Origin: JAKFWF01 sp031367505
GTDB lineage: Bacteria; Pseudomonadota; Alphaproteobacteria; Rhizobiales; Hyphomicrobiaceae
Assembly (NCBI GenBank): GCA_031367505.1
Contig: JANLPY010000592.1
Coordinates: 1-42,729, forward strand
Reading direction: 5' to 3'
DNA: 42,729 bases
The notes beneath the pieces are model-generated. The model was not told where the DNA came from. It saw only the letters and a program-made list of their open reading frames with translations, and did not search any database. A program made the translations under genes and the position numbers. This document shows, piece after piece, positions 24,658 through 32,554 of this stretch (its first letter is position 1; every line of letters starts with the position of its first letter).

Positions 24658-26097
24658 ATGTCCGCCTACGATATCATCATCATCGGCGCCGGTCCCGGCG
24701 GCTACGTGACCGCAATCCGTGCTGCCCAATTGGGGTTCAAGACGGCGATCGTCGAGCGTGAACATCTTGGCGGCATCTGTTTGAACTGGGGCTGCATTCC
24801 GACCAAAGCGCTGCTGCGCTCGGCCGAGATCTATCATTACGCGACGCACGCCAAGGATTATGGCTTGGTGCTCAACGGCACAATGAGCGTGGACAACGCC
24901 GCGGTGGTGGCGCGCTCGCGGGGTATCTCGGCGCAACTCAATGGTGGTGTCGGGTTTCTCCTGAAGAAGAACAAGGTCGATGTGATCTGGGGCGAGGCAT
25001 CGATCACGCGGCCCGGCGAAGTAGTGGTGGCCGCGACCAAGAAGCCGCCCGCACAGCCAGCGCACCCAGCGCCTAAGGGCACGCTTGGCGCCGGCACGTA
25101 CCAAGCCAAGCATATTATCGTTGCGACCGGCGCCCGGCCGCGCGCCCTGCCCGGGATCGAGCCAGACGGTAAATTGATCTGGACATATTTCGAGGCGATG
25201 GTGCCGCCAGCACAACCGAAGTCGCTGATCGTCATGGGATCTGGCGCCATCGGGATCGAGTTCGCGTCGTTCTACCGGACCATGGGCGCCGAGGTCACCG
25301 TGATCGAAGTGCTACCGCAAATCCTGCCTGTCGAAGATGCAGAGATCGCCGGGCTCGCCCGCAAGCAGTTCGAGAAGCAGGGCATGCGAATTTTGACCGG
25401 TGCGAAAGTAACCTCGGTGGCGAAGGCGGCAAACAGCGTGACCGCCACCGTTGATCTGGGCGGCGGCAAAACCGAAACAATCACGGCGGAGCGCTTGATC
25501 TCGGCGGTCGGCGTGGTGGGCAACATCGAAGGTCTCGGTCTTGAGAAGCTTGGCGTGAAAACCGATCGCGGTTGTGTCGTCACGGACGGCCTCGGCCGGA
25601 CAAATATTCAAGGCGTCTATGCAATCGGGGACGTCGCCGGACCGCCGATGCTCGCTCATAAGGCCGAGCATGAAGGTGTCATCTGTGTCGAGACCATCAA
25701 AGGCATGCACACGCACCCGTTGGATAAGGCGAAGATACCAGGCTGCACGTATTGTCATCCGCAGATCGCCTCGGTCGGCTTGACCGAGGCGCGTGCCAAA
25801 GAAGGCGGGCGCAAAGTCAAAGTCGGCCATTTCCTGTTTCGCGGCAACGGCAAGGCAATCGCCTTGGGCGAGCCCGATGGAATGGTCAAAACCATCTTCG
25901 ACGCGAAGACGGGCCAGCTGTTGGGCGCACACATGGTCGGCGCGGAAGTGACCGAGCTCATCCAAGGTTTCGTCATCGCCATGCAACTCGAGACGACCGA
26001 GGAAGACCTTATGCATACGGTGTTCCCGCATCCGACCCTATCGGAAATGATGCATGAGAGCGTGCTGGATGCGTACGGCCGCGTTATTCACATGTGA
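24658..26097 (+). CDS. lpdA: Dihydrolipoamide dehydrogenase (E3)
   Basis: The 479-aa flavoprotein reoxidises the dihydrolipoyl groups of PDH (and of other 2-oxo acid dehydrogenases). The FAD motif 'GAGPGGYV' is at residues 10-17, the redox disulphide Cys41/Cys46 in 'GGICLNWGC', the NAD motif near 'MGSGAIGIEFASFY', and the catalytic His-Glu in 'HPHPTLSEMMHES'. There is a Pro/Ala-rich insert near residues 125-142 ('KKPPAQPAHPAPKG') before the 'IIVATGARP' strand, seen in the PDH-linked alphaproteobacterial branch. AAGG precedes the ATG at 24658. The stop region overlaps a 14-base tandem duplication. Confidence 0.97.
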   Translation: MSAYDIIIIGAGPGGYVTAIRAAQLGFKTAIVEREHLGGICLNWGCIPTKALLRSAEIYHYATHAKDYGLVLNGTMSVDNAAVVARSRGISAQLNGGVGFLLKKNKVDVIWGEASITRPGEVVVAATKKPPAQPAHPAPKGTLGAGTYQAKHIIVATGARPRALPGIEPDGKLIWTYFEAMVPPAQPKSLIVMGSGAIGIEFASFYRTMGAEVTVIEVLPQILPVEDAEIAGLARKQFEKQGMRILTGAKVTSVAKAANSVTATVDLGGGKTETITAERLISAVGVVGNIEGLGLEKLGVKTDRGCVVTDGLGRTNIQGVYAIGDVAGPPMLAHKAEHEGVICVETIKGMHTHPLDKAKIPGCTYCHPQIASVGLTEARAKEGGRKVKVGHFLFRGNGKAIALGEPDGMVKTIFDAKTGQLLGAHMVGAEVTELIQGFVIAMQLETTEEDLMHTVFPHPTLSEMMHESVLDAYGRVIHM

Positions 26098-26116
26098 GTT
26101 GGCACATGTGAGTTGG
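26089..26116 (+). repeat. 14-base tandem duplication spanning the lpdA stop
   Basis: CACATGTGAGTTGG is present twice back to back, at 26089-26102 and 26103-26116. The first copy contains the end of the coding sequence and the TGA. The second copy is non-coding, so the event did not change the protein. Confidence 0.85.
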
Positions 26117-26172
26117 GTCGACGTGCCGCGCAACGTTACTGCGCAACTCAAATTGTGTGGTAACGCCGTCAA

Positions 26173-27363
26173 ATGTCGCGACGCTTTTTGATCATTTTTT
26201 GCGGACTGCTGCTGACGTCGAACGCATTCTCGACCGACATCTTGCTGCCGGCGCTGTTTTCGTTGGAGGCAGCCTTCGCGGCCCCCATAGAGCGGGTGCA
26301 GATCGCGATGCCGCTGTTCATTTTCGCTTCGGCATTCGGGCAAATCGTTTATGGGCCCGCGTCCGACAAATTCGGCCGCAAGCCGGTTTTGCTGGTGGGT
26401 CTCGGGTTCTACACCGTGGCCGCGCTCATCGCGTTTGCCGCGCAAAGCTTGGGCGTTTTGTTGTTTGCCCGTGCGCTGCAAGGTTTCGGATCGGCGGCAG
26501 GCATCGTGCTGGGCCGTGCGATCCTGCGCGATACGCATGCCGGTGCAGCACTTGCCCAATCCATGGCCATGGCAATGGCTGTCATCACATTGGGACCGGT
26601 GCTCTCACCGCTCGTCGGCACGGCGCTAGTGGCACTCGGCGGATGGCGCTCGGTGTTCGCCGCGATGGCAATCTTCGGGATTAGTTTGGCTGCTGTCACA
26701 ATCTACAAGCTTGACGAGACGAACAGGAACCTGCGCCCGGACGCCCTCGATCGGCATCAGTTGAGGGTTGCGTTTCGCCGCGTGCTGACCAATCCGCAAT
26801 CCCGGTTCTTTCTGAGTGTAGCCGCTGGCCTGGGCTTCACCATCATCTCATTCATTGCTCATGCGCCGCGTTTTTTCAGATTGGCCTTCGGAATCGAGGG
26901 CTTTCAGTTTGCTGGTCTGTTTGCCATCCTCGGCATGGGCATCGTCGTCGGCCAGATGATCAACACGAAAGCGATAAGCCGCTATGGCGTCTTGACGACG
27001 AGCAAGGCGGCAGCGGCGATCCTCGTCGGGGTCACCGCATCGATGGCGGTTCTCGCTGCCAGCAATTCGTTCGGCCCGGTGGGGTTCGGCGCCGCCATGT
27101 TCGTGTTCAACGGCGCCTTTTTGAGCCTGATGGCGAACGCGGCCAGTTTGACCATCGACCCTCACGCCGAGATCGCCGGGCTTGCATCGTCGGTCTATGG
27201 CTTCTTGACCCAGCTCCTGCCTGGTGCCCTGGCGTTGGCCACGCTACCGTTGATCCATGGGGATTTGACGACTTGGGCGGCCATTGCGACCGCAGTGACG
27301 AGTTGCGTGCTCATCGGATTATTGCGTTATAAGCCGATCCATCAAGCCGTGGTGATTGCCTGA
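26173..27363 (+). CDS. Bcr/CflA-type MFS drug efflux transporter
   Basis: The 396-aa protein has about twelve hydrophobic helices. The Bcr/CflA traits are 'STDILLPAL' in helix 1 (motif with an acidic residue in the membrane), 'GQIVYGPASDKFGRKPVLL' (MFS motif A between helices 2 and 3), 'LQGFGSAAGIVLGRAILRD' in helix 4 and 'LGPVLSPLVGTALVALGGWRSVF' in helix 5. The family exports drugs, sulfonamides or small peptides by proton antiport. The substrate is not readable. It sits between lpdA and two YeaQ-like genes without obvious functional linkage. Confidence 0.9.
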   Translation: MSRRFLIIFCGLLLTSNAFSTDILLPALFSLEAAFAAPIERVQIAMPLFIFASAFGQIVYGPASDKFGRKPVLLVGLGFYTVAALIAFAAQSLGVLLFARALQGFGSAAGIVLGRAILRDTHAGAALAQSMAMAMAVITLGPVLSPLVGTALVALGGWRSVFAAMAIFGISLAAVTIYKLDETNRNLRPDALDRHQLRVAFRRVLTNPQSRFFLSVAAGLGFTIISFIAHAPRFFRLAFGIEGFQFAGLFAILGMGIVVGQMINTKAISRYGVLTTSKAAAAILVGVTASMAVLAASNSFGPVGFGAAMFVFNGAFLSLMANAASLTIDPHAEIAGLASSVYGFLTQLLPGALALATLPLIHGDLTTWAAIATAVTSCVLIGLLRYKPIHQAVVIA

Positions 27364-27439
27364 ATATCTGACGTCTCGACGAAGTGGCGAGCATAGTTCA
27401 CACTTGCAACGTGGCGAATCACCAAGGTGGAGCTTCTCA

Positions 27440-27697
27440 ATGAAAATGGACGCACAAACGCTGCTCATAACGGCCATCATCGGTATTATCGCGGGTTTCC
27501 TCGCAAGCATCGTCGTGGGCGGCAGTGGTGGCCTGCTTAAGTTTCTCGTTTCGGGATTGATTGGTTCGTTCGTCGGCCCGGTGATATTGAACGCTTTGGG
27601 TGTTAATCTGGGAATTCGTAGTCCGTTGGGGTCGCAGATCGCTGTCAGCACGATCGGCGCAATCGTCGTCCTAATTATAGCTCATCTCATCCGCTAA
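27440..27697 (+). CDS. GlsB/YeaQ/YmgE-like small membrane protein, copy 1
   Basis: The 85-aa protein has three hydrophobic segments, with a Gly-rich start ('IIGIIAGFLASIVVGGSGG'), 'LIGSFVGPVIL' and the end 'IAVSTIGAIVVLIIAHLIR'. This matches the 'transglycosylase-associated' YeaQ/YmgE family of stress-related inner-membrane proteins; the enzymatic name is historical and no activity is shown. AAGGTGGAG lies just before the ATG at 27440. The next gene encodes a relative, with the near-identical 'QIAVST(I/V)GAI' end. Confidence 0.8.
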   Translation: MKMDAQTLLITAIIGIIAGFLASIVVGGSGGLLKFLVSGLIGSFVGPVILNALGVNLGIRSPLGSQIAVSTIGAIVVLIIAHLIR

Positions 27698-27729
27698 ACC
27701 GCTCTTCGGATTGGAAACGGAGGACTGAA

Positions 27730-28017
27730 ATGCCCGATCTCGAACCATATATGCCTTACATGCCCTACATCGTTATGGCGCTGACCGGCTTGATCGCTGG
27801 CTGGATTGCTGGCCTCTTGCTGGGCGGGGGCGGACTTTTTCGCAATCTCATCGTGGGTATCATCGGCGCGTTTATCGGCGGTTTCCTGGTGCAACAGGGG
27901 GTGCTGAAAATACCCTATGATTTCAATACGCTAATCCCGACTTATGGCAATCAGATCGCAGTCTCGACAGTGGGTGCCATTTTGGTTGTCATCCTGGCCC
28001 GGATCATCGGTCGCTAA
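27730..28017 (+). CDS. GlsB/YeaQ/YmgE-like small membrane protein, copy 2
   Basis: The 95-aa protein has the same plan as its upstream neighbour: 'ALTGLIAGWIAGLLLGGGG', then 'LIVGIIGAFIGGFLV', then 'QIAVSTVGAILVVILARIIGR'. A short 'PYMPYMPYIV' repeat precedes the first helix. GGAGG lies before the ATG. The pair probably arose by tandem duplication, is only 32 bases apart and is likely co-transcribed. Role: unknown membrane/stress protein. Confidence 0.8.
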   Translation: MPDLEPYMPYMPYIVMALTGLIAGWIAGLLLGGGGLFRNLIVGIIGAFIGGFLVQQGVLKIPYDFNTLIPTYGNQIAVSTVGAILVVILARIIGR

Positions 28018-28114
28018 TCGATTTGGTCTGAGGCAGAGACGCCCCTTGATCTGATTGGTGTATCCGGCCACTTATAGGCGACGTGAGGGACCGGGTTTCC
28101 TCACAGGAGATCGC

Positions 28115-29077
28115 ATGGTCACGACCCTGGATACGCGTCAATCGCCGGCAGACAAGCCACGACATCCTGAGAAGGCCGGCCGTCCTGACACGCCGATCCA
28201 GCGTAAGCCTGATTGGATCCGCGTCAAGGCGCCGACCTCGACCGGATATGCCGAGACCAAGAAAATTGCGCGCGAGCATGGCCTTGCAACAGTATGCGAG
28301 GAGGCGGGTTGCCCTAACATCGGCGAATGCTGGACGAAGAAGCATGCGACCATGATGATCATGGGCGATACATGCACGCGAGCCTGCGACTTCTGCAACG
28401 TCAAGACGGGGATGCCGCAACCGCTGAACGCCTTGGAACCTATCAACGTTGCGGAAGCTGTCGCCAAGCTCGGTCTTGAGCACGTCGTCATCACATCGGT
28501 GGATCGCGATGATTTGGCCGACGGCGGGGCGCAACACTTCGCAGATGTCATCCGTGCCATACGCGGCCGCACGCCGTCGACGACAATTGAAATTCTGACG
28601 CCTGATTTCTTGCGTAAGCCGGGCGCGCTGGAGATCGTCGTCGCGGCCAAGCCTGACGTGTTCAACCACAACCTCGAAACGGTTCCCGGGCTCTACCTGA
28701 AGATTAGGCCGGGAGCCCGTTACTTTCACTCCTTGCGGCTGCTTCAGCGCGTGAAGGAAATCGATCCGGCGATGTTCACGAAGTCGGGCATCATGGTGGG
28801 CTTGGGCGAGGAGCGCGAGCAGGTACTGCAACTCATGGACGATCTGCGATCTGCTGACGTCGATTTTCTGACCATTGGTCAATACCTCCAACCCACTCGC
28901 AAGCATGCGGAAGTGAAAGATTTTATCACTCCAGACGCGTTCAAGTCATACGAGCGGATGGCACTCGCAAAGGGGTTCCTACTCGTTGCGGCATCGCCGC
29001 TCACACGGTCGAGCTATCACGCCGGCGACGACTTCGCGAAGCTTAGGGCGGCGCGGCTGGCAGCGCTCGGACGCTGA
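28115..29077 (+). CDS. lipA: Lipoyl synthase
   Basis: The 320-aa radical SAM enzyme inserts two sulfurs into octanoyl-Lys to make lipoyl groups. The auxiliary cluster ligands are Cys61, Cys66 and Cys72 ('CEEAGCPNIGEC'); the radical SAM cluster ligands are Cys87, Cys91 and Cys94 ('CTRACDFC'). The C-terminal 'RSSYHAGD' carries the Ser that ligates the auxiliary cluster. The ATG at 28115 has AGGAGA upstream; the longer frame is discarded. Its substrates include the lipoyl domains of PdhB and PdhC encoded a few kilobases upstream. Confidence 0.97.
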   Translation: MVTTLDTRQSPADKPRHPEKAGRPDTPIQRKPDWIRVKAPTSTGYAETKKIAREHGLATVCEEAGCPNIGECWTKKHATMMIMGDTCTRACDFCNVKTGMPQPLNALEPINVAEAVAKLGLEHVVITSVDRDDLADGGAQHFADVIRAIRGRTPSTTIEILTPDFLRKPGALEIVVAAKPDVFNHNLETVPGLYLKIRPGARYFHSLRLLQRVKEIDPAMFTKSGIMVGLGEEREQVLQLMDDLRSADVDFLTIGQYLQPTRKHAEVKDFITPDAFKSYERMALAKGFLLVAASPLTRSSYHAGDDFAKLRAARLAALGR

Positions 29078-29083
29078 ACGGTG

Positions 29084-29605
29084 ATGTGTCGCGTGCTGGT
29101 GATCGGCTGTTCGGGGGCGGGCAAGTCGACGTTTTCGAATAAGCTGACGGCGAAATCTGGATTGCCGCTGATATCGCTTGATGCGGAATACTGGCGTCCG
29201 GGATGGACGCAACCGCCGCGTGCCGAGTGGCGGAGCAGGGTGGCCGAACTCTGCGCGCGCGATGTTTGGCTCATGGATGGAACCTTCGATTCATCGCTCG
29301 ATCTGCGGTTGCCGCGTGCCGATACGGTGCTTTGGTTCAAGCTGCCACGCTGGCGATGCCTGGTGCGTGTGGCAAAGCGCGTTGCTTCAAGCTATGGCCA
29401 AGTGCGACCAGAAATGACGCCCGGTTGTCCAGAGTGGATCGACCTGGAATTCTTGAGCTATATCTGGACCTTCCAGAAACGACAAGAACCGGCTATTTCC
29501 GAGGCTCTACGAAAGTATGGTTCGCATCTAACACCCGTGATCTTTCGCCGCGATGCGGATGCACAGCACTTCATCGATAGTGTCGTCAAAACCGGACAAA
29601 GCTGA
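29084..29605 (+). CDS. P-loop NTPase, adenylate kinase/topology-modulation-like
   Basis: The 173-aa protein opens with a Walker A motif 'GCSGAGKSTFSNKL' (about residues 8-21), followed by 'LISLDAEYWRPGW' and 'VWLMDGTFD', where the Asp fits the Walker B position, then 'RLPRADTVLWFKLPRWRCLVRV', the lid-like region of the FlaR/'DNA topology modulation' group of small kinase-like proteins. The natural substrate is unknown. It starts six bases after the lipA stop, either at this ATG or at a GTG three bases earlier, and ends six bases before the next gene, so it forms a lipA operon. Confidence 0.78.
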   Translation: MCRVLVIGCSGAGKSTFSNKLTAKSGLPLISLDAEYWRPGWTQPPRAEWRSRVAELCARDVWLMDGTFDSSLDLRLPRADTVLWFKLPRWRCLVRVAKRVASSYGQVRPEMTPGCPEWIDLEFLSYIWTFQKRQEPAISEALRKYGSHLTPVIFRRDADAQHFIDSVVKTGQS

Positions 29606-29611
29606 TTCCCG

Positions 29612-30079
29612 ATGCCGACCTTTTCCACTCGCCGCCGCGTACCGTTCACCCCACGTCAGATGTACGATCTGGTGGCGGATGTGGAGACGTATCCGCAATT
29701 TCTGCCGCTCACCGAGGACTTGCGAATCCGGACCCGCGAGAAGACTGGAAATCCAGAAGTCTTCACGGCCGATATGACCGTCGGCTACAAGGCGATCCGC
29801 GAAACCTTTCTGACCCGTGTGTCGCTGTTTCCCGATGTCCCTAAAGTTGAGGTGCGTTACGTCGACGGGCCGTTTCACCATTTGGAAAATCGGTGGCAAT
29901 TTCACGCTTGCCCTGGTGGCTGCGAAATTGATTTCTACATCGACTATGAATTCAAGTCGCGCATGATGGCGCTGGTCGTGGGAGCGGTCTTCGACAAAGC
30001 GTTTCGCCGATTTGCCGAGGCATTCGAGGAGCGTGCCCGGGTGGTTTACAGTGTGCCAGCAGTGGCCGTCGTCAGTTAG
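29612..30079 (+). CDS. RatA/Coq10-like START-domain protein
   Basis: The 155-aa protein has the polyketide cyclase/START fold typical of RatA and Coq10: 'MYDLVADVETYPQFLPLTEDLRI' near residues 17-39, 'DMTVGYKAIRETFLTRVSL', 'DGPFHHLENRWQF' and the C-terminal helix 'AVFDKAFRRFAEAFEERA'. In alphaproteobacteria it commonly follows lipA. The likely role is ubiquinone binding/respiratory function; the E. coli RatA toxin label describes a homologue and there is no antitoxin here. Its 3' end overlaps the convergent cinA by eight bases. Confidence 0.88.
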   Translation: MPTFSTRRRVPFTPRQMYDLVADVETYPQFLPLTEDLRIRTREKTGNPEVFTADMTVGYKAIRETFLTRVSLFPDVPKVEVRYVDGPFHHLENRWQFHACPGGCEIDFYIDYEFKSRMMALVVGAVFDKAFRRFAEAFEERARVVYSVPAVAVVS

Positions 30080-30563
30080 CGATACGTCGCAACAATGACA
30101 TGGCCTCGCGAATGGTTGCGATCCTGATCGCGCTGCGCCCGATATCGCCGAATCTGGCCGCATGGTGAAGCGCAGCTCCGCCGTGCCGTGCAGCACTAAA
30201 ATGGACGAGCCCCACCGGCTTGGCAGCAGTGCCACCGCCTGGCCCGGCGACCCCGGTAACGGCGACCGTGATCGCGGCATTCGAATGCGCCAAAGCCCCG
30301 GTTGCCATCGCCCGCGCGACGGCTTCACTGACGGCGCCATGATCCCGGATCAACTGAGGATCAATGCCCAGCATCTCGGCTTTGGCTTCATTCGAGTAGG
30401 TAATGAAGCCGCGATCGACCACATCCGATGATCCGGCGATCTCGGTCAACAAGCCGATGATAAGTCCGCCGGTACAGCTCTCGGCAGTCGCAACTTTCAG
30501 AGCCTTGACCCGCAGGCCGGCCAAAAGTGCGGTTGCCTCGGTAATGAGATCGCTTGGAAACAT
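30072..30563 (-). CDS. CinA C-terminal domain family (nicotinamide-nucleotide amidase, PncC-like)
   Basis: The 163-aa protein is a stand-alone CinA/PncC domain: 'VATAESCTGGLIIGLLTEIAGSS' near residues 25-47, 'GFITYSNEAKAEMLGI', 'GAVSEAVARAMATGAL' and 'VAVTGVAGPGGGTAAKPVGLV'. PncC deamidates NMN to nicotinate mononucleotide in the pyridine nucleotide cycle. The ATG at 30563 is preferred because GGGGAG lies eight bases upstream and because the longer frame (to 30599) runs through an intrinsic terminator. Confidence 0.93.
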   Translation of the reverse strand: MFPSDLITEATALLAGLRVKALKVATAESCTGGLIIGLLTEIAGSSDVVDRGFITYSNEAKAEMLGIDPQLIRDHGAVSEAVARAMATGALAHSNAAITVAVTGVAGPGGGTAAKPVGLVHFSAARHGGAALHHAARFGDIGRSAIRIATIREAMSLLRRIAN

Positions 30564-30584
30564 GGTCGCAGCTCCCCACAACGC

Positions 30585-30607
30585 AAAAAGGGCGCACATC
30601 GGCGCCC
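30585..30607 (-). terminator. Intrinsic terminator between the marR-type gene and cinA
   Basis: Read on the minus strand, GGGCGC (30607-30602) pairs with GCGCCC (30595-30590) around a six-base loop and is followed by TTTTT (30589-30585). It lies 36 bases after the stop of the MarR-type gene and just before the cinA ribosome-binding site. Confidence 0.8.
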
Positions 30608-30642
30608 CTCAGCTAATCAGACTTGTTCGTCCGCTTCAAATC

Positions 30643-31122
30643 TCAGGCGACGACGAGCTTCTCGGCATTGACTAGAAGACCATCGAGCGTGCTGCGACTT
30701 TCGCTACCCATCACTGCAATGGCGCGGCGCTGGGCTTCGAGCCAAACGGGATAAGCGTCCTTGATCACAGCTTGGCCTGACGGCGTCAGATGGAGACCGC
30801 GGCCTCGACGACCGGCGGGCGGATCCATGATGATCAGGTTCAGGGCAAGTAGCCGCTTCAGATTGCGCGATAGGGTCGATTTCTCGATATCGAGTGTGAA
30901 ACCGATTTCGACGGCGGTGATGCCATCCTGCTGGGCAAGCTGGGTCAATAGTGTGAATTGGCTGGCGGTAATCTTCAGCGGCCGCAGCGCGTCGTCGTAG
31001 ACCCGCGTGATGATGCGCGATAGTTGGCGCACGCGGGTGGCGAGGCACGTGGTGCGGGTGGCCTCGGCGATTTCAACGATGTTGGCTGATCCGCTGGTCA
31101 GCGTGGGCGTCATGACGTTCAT
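30643..31122 (-). CDS. MarR family transcriptional regulator
   Basis: The 159-aa winged-helix protein shows the MarR plan: an N-terminal dimer helix ('CLATRVRQLSRIITRVYDDALRPL'), 'ITASQFTLLTQLAQQDGITAVEIGFTLDIEKSTLSRNLKRL' (helix-turn-helix, recognition helix near 'EKSTLSRNLKRL') and the wing 'DPPAGRRGRGLHLT'. Its ligand and targets are unknown; MarR proteins often regulate a neighbour, but the adjacent genes (ispDF and cinA) are housekeeping. It ends at its own terminator, so it is probably transcribed alone or with ispDF, 88 bases upstream. Confidence 0.92.
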   Translation of the reverse strand: MNVMTPTLTSGSANIVEIAEATRTTCLATRVRQLSRIITRVYDDALRPLKITASQFTLLTQLAQQDGITAVEIGFTLDIEKSTLSRNLKRLLALNLIIMDPPAGRRGRGLHLTPSGQAVIKDAYPVWLEAQRRAIAVMGSESRSTLDGLLVNAEKLVVA

Positions 31123-31210
31123 GTGGCTTGGCTCCGAGAGAGGCGTCTACAACCGATCTACAGTTCGATGCCTTGATTCTGCGGTTGAGGGCAAGCAATG
31201 CCTGACATTC

Positions 31211-32410
31211 TTATGCACAAGGGGCAAAAACGAGCGTTGCTGTGGCCATAGCGGCTATGCCCTCGCGCCGGCCTGTGAAGCCCAAGCCCTCCGTGGTGGT
31301 CGCCTTTACGCCGGCACGGGTGATGTCGATGCCAACGATTTCGGCGAGGGCTGCGCGCATAATCTCGCGGTGTGGACCGATCTTTGGCGCCTCGCAAAGA
31401 AGCGTCACGTCGACGTTGGTGATGCGGGCGCCGCGTTCATGCGCACGGCGGACAGCATCGCGCAGGAAAAGGTGCGATGCGGCTCCCTTCCATTGCGGAT
31501 CGCTGGGCGGAAAATGCTGGCCGATATCTCCGTCACCCAGCGCGCCGAGAATTGCGTCAGTCAACGCGTGCAAGCCGACGTCGGCGTCGGAGTGACCTTC
31601 GAGGCGATGCGTGTGGGGGATACGCACGCCACACAACCACACCGCGTCACCCGGGGCGAACCGGTGGACATCGAAACCAGTGCCGTTGCGGACATCGATT
31701 TGCATCTCTGAATAGCCTTGGCCGGCCAGCCTGTGGGCGGCGTCTGCGATTTCGGTCGCCGTCGTCAGTTTGACGTTGCGGGTAGATCCATTGACGAGTG
31801 CAACTCTTAACCCGGCCCATTCGGCAATCGAAGCATCATCGGTAAAATCATGTCGATCGGACGCAGCGGCCTTGCGGTGCGCGTCGAGAATTGCGGCATA
31901 GACGAAGCCTTGCGGTGTCTGGGCAGCCCAGAGGGTCCGGCGATCCACGGTATCGGCAATGCTACCGTCGGGATTGGCGCGCTTGAGGGTGTCGGTCACT
32001 GGAACCGCGCAGATCGCGGCGGGACCAGATCCAAGCGCCGTCAGAACCGCGCCAATATCGTCGCTGGATACGAAGGGGCGGGCTGCATCATGGATCAGCA
32101 CGCGCGCTGGGTTTGCATCATTAAGCGCCTCCAGTCCGGCGAGAACCGAGGCTTGCCGTGTCGCGCCGCCGCTAACGGGCGGACGGCAGTGGTGTTTAAG
32201 CGGGCCAACCGCCTCATCGTAGAGTTGGCGATCATCGGGATGGATCACCACCTGGATTTGGTGAACCCGAACGTCGGATGCGAAGGCCGCGATCGTGCGT
32301 GCGAGGACCGCTGTGCCCGCTAACGGCACATATTGCTTGGGTAGGGTATCGAGAGCGGATTGCGCGCGCGCACCTCGACCGGCCGCGACGATCAGTACTG
32401 CTGTCGGCAC
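31211..32410 (-). CDS. ispDF: Bifunctional IspD/IspF of the MEP isoprenoid pathway
   Basis: The 399-aa fusion has an IspD domain (residues 1-~232, 'VAAGRGARA' CTP loop, 'LPKQYVPLAG', 'LIHDAARPFV') making CDP-methylerythritol, and an IspF domain (~236-396, 'GTGFDVHRF' with metal ligands Asp247/His249, 'EGHSDADVGLHALTDA', 'GDGDIGQHFPPSDP') forming the cyclodiphosphate. Such fusions are common in alphaproteobacteria. The start is GTG at 32410, with AGAGAGG seven bases upstream. It is divergent from dusB across 144 bases. Confidence 0.97.
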   Translation of the reverse strand: MPTAVLIVAAGRGARAQSALDTLPKQYVPLAGTAVLARTIAAFASDVRVHQIQVVIHPDDRQLYDEAVGPLKHHCRPPVSGGATRQASVLAGLEALNDANPARVLIHDAARPFVSSDDIGAVLTALGSGPAAICAVPVTDTLKRANPDGSIADTVDRRTLWAAQTPQGFVYAAILDAHRKAAASDRHDFTDDASIAEWAGLRVALVNGSTRNVKLTTATEIADAAHRLAGQGYSEMQIDVRNGTGFDVHRFAPGDAVWLCGVRIPHTHRLEGHSDADVGLHALTDAILGALGDGDIGQHFPPSDPQWKGAASHLFLRDAVRRAHERGARITNVDVTLLCEAPKIGPHREIMRAALAEIVGIDITRAGVKATTTEGLGFTGRREGIAAMATATLVFAPCA

Positions 32411-32506
32411 GAGTGAGCCTCTCTACGTTCGATGCAGGTCCCTATCGCAGATCACATAACCGGGGTGCGACAGATCCACAACGCCCTATATTATTACCTT
32501 TCGCAC

Positions 32507-32535
32507 TTGCGAGATCGCTATTTTAGACCTATTCT
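32507..32535 (+). promoter_or_regulatory. Candidate sigma-70 promoter for dusB-ntrBC
   Basis: TTGCGA (32507-32512) and TATTCT (32530-32535) are separated by exactly 17 bases and lie 20 bases before the TTG start of dusB. The spacing is ideal and the boxes match consensus at four of six positions each. It is read by eye only. Confidence 0.4.
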
Positions 32536-32554
32536 GCATAAAGGTTGATCAACT

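Noticed and set aside
25312..26031. Minus-strand open frame of 239 codons
   Set aside because: Antisense to the FAD/NAD-binding part of lpdA; no independent evidence.
29612..30079. RatA toxin of a toxin-antitoxin pair
   Set aside because: The protein is a Coq10/START-type protein in a conserved lipA neighbourhood; no partner antitoxin gene of the usual size is adjacent.
30564..30599. Longer start for the CinA-like protein
   Set aside because: The extension would translate an intrinsic terminator hairpin; the ATG at 30563 has its own ribosome-binding site.
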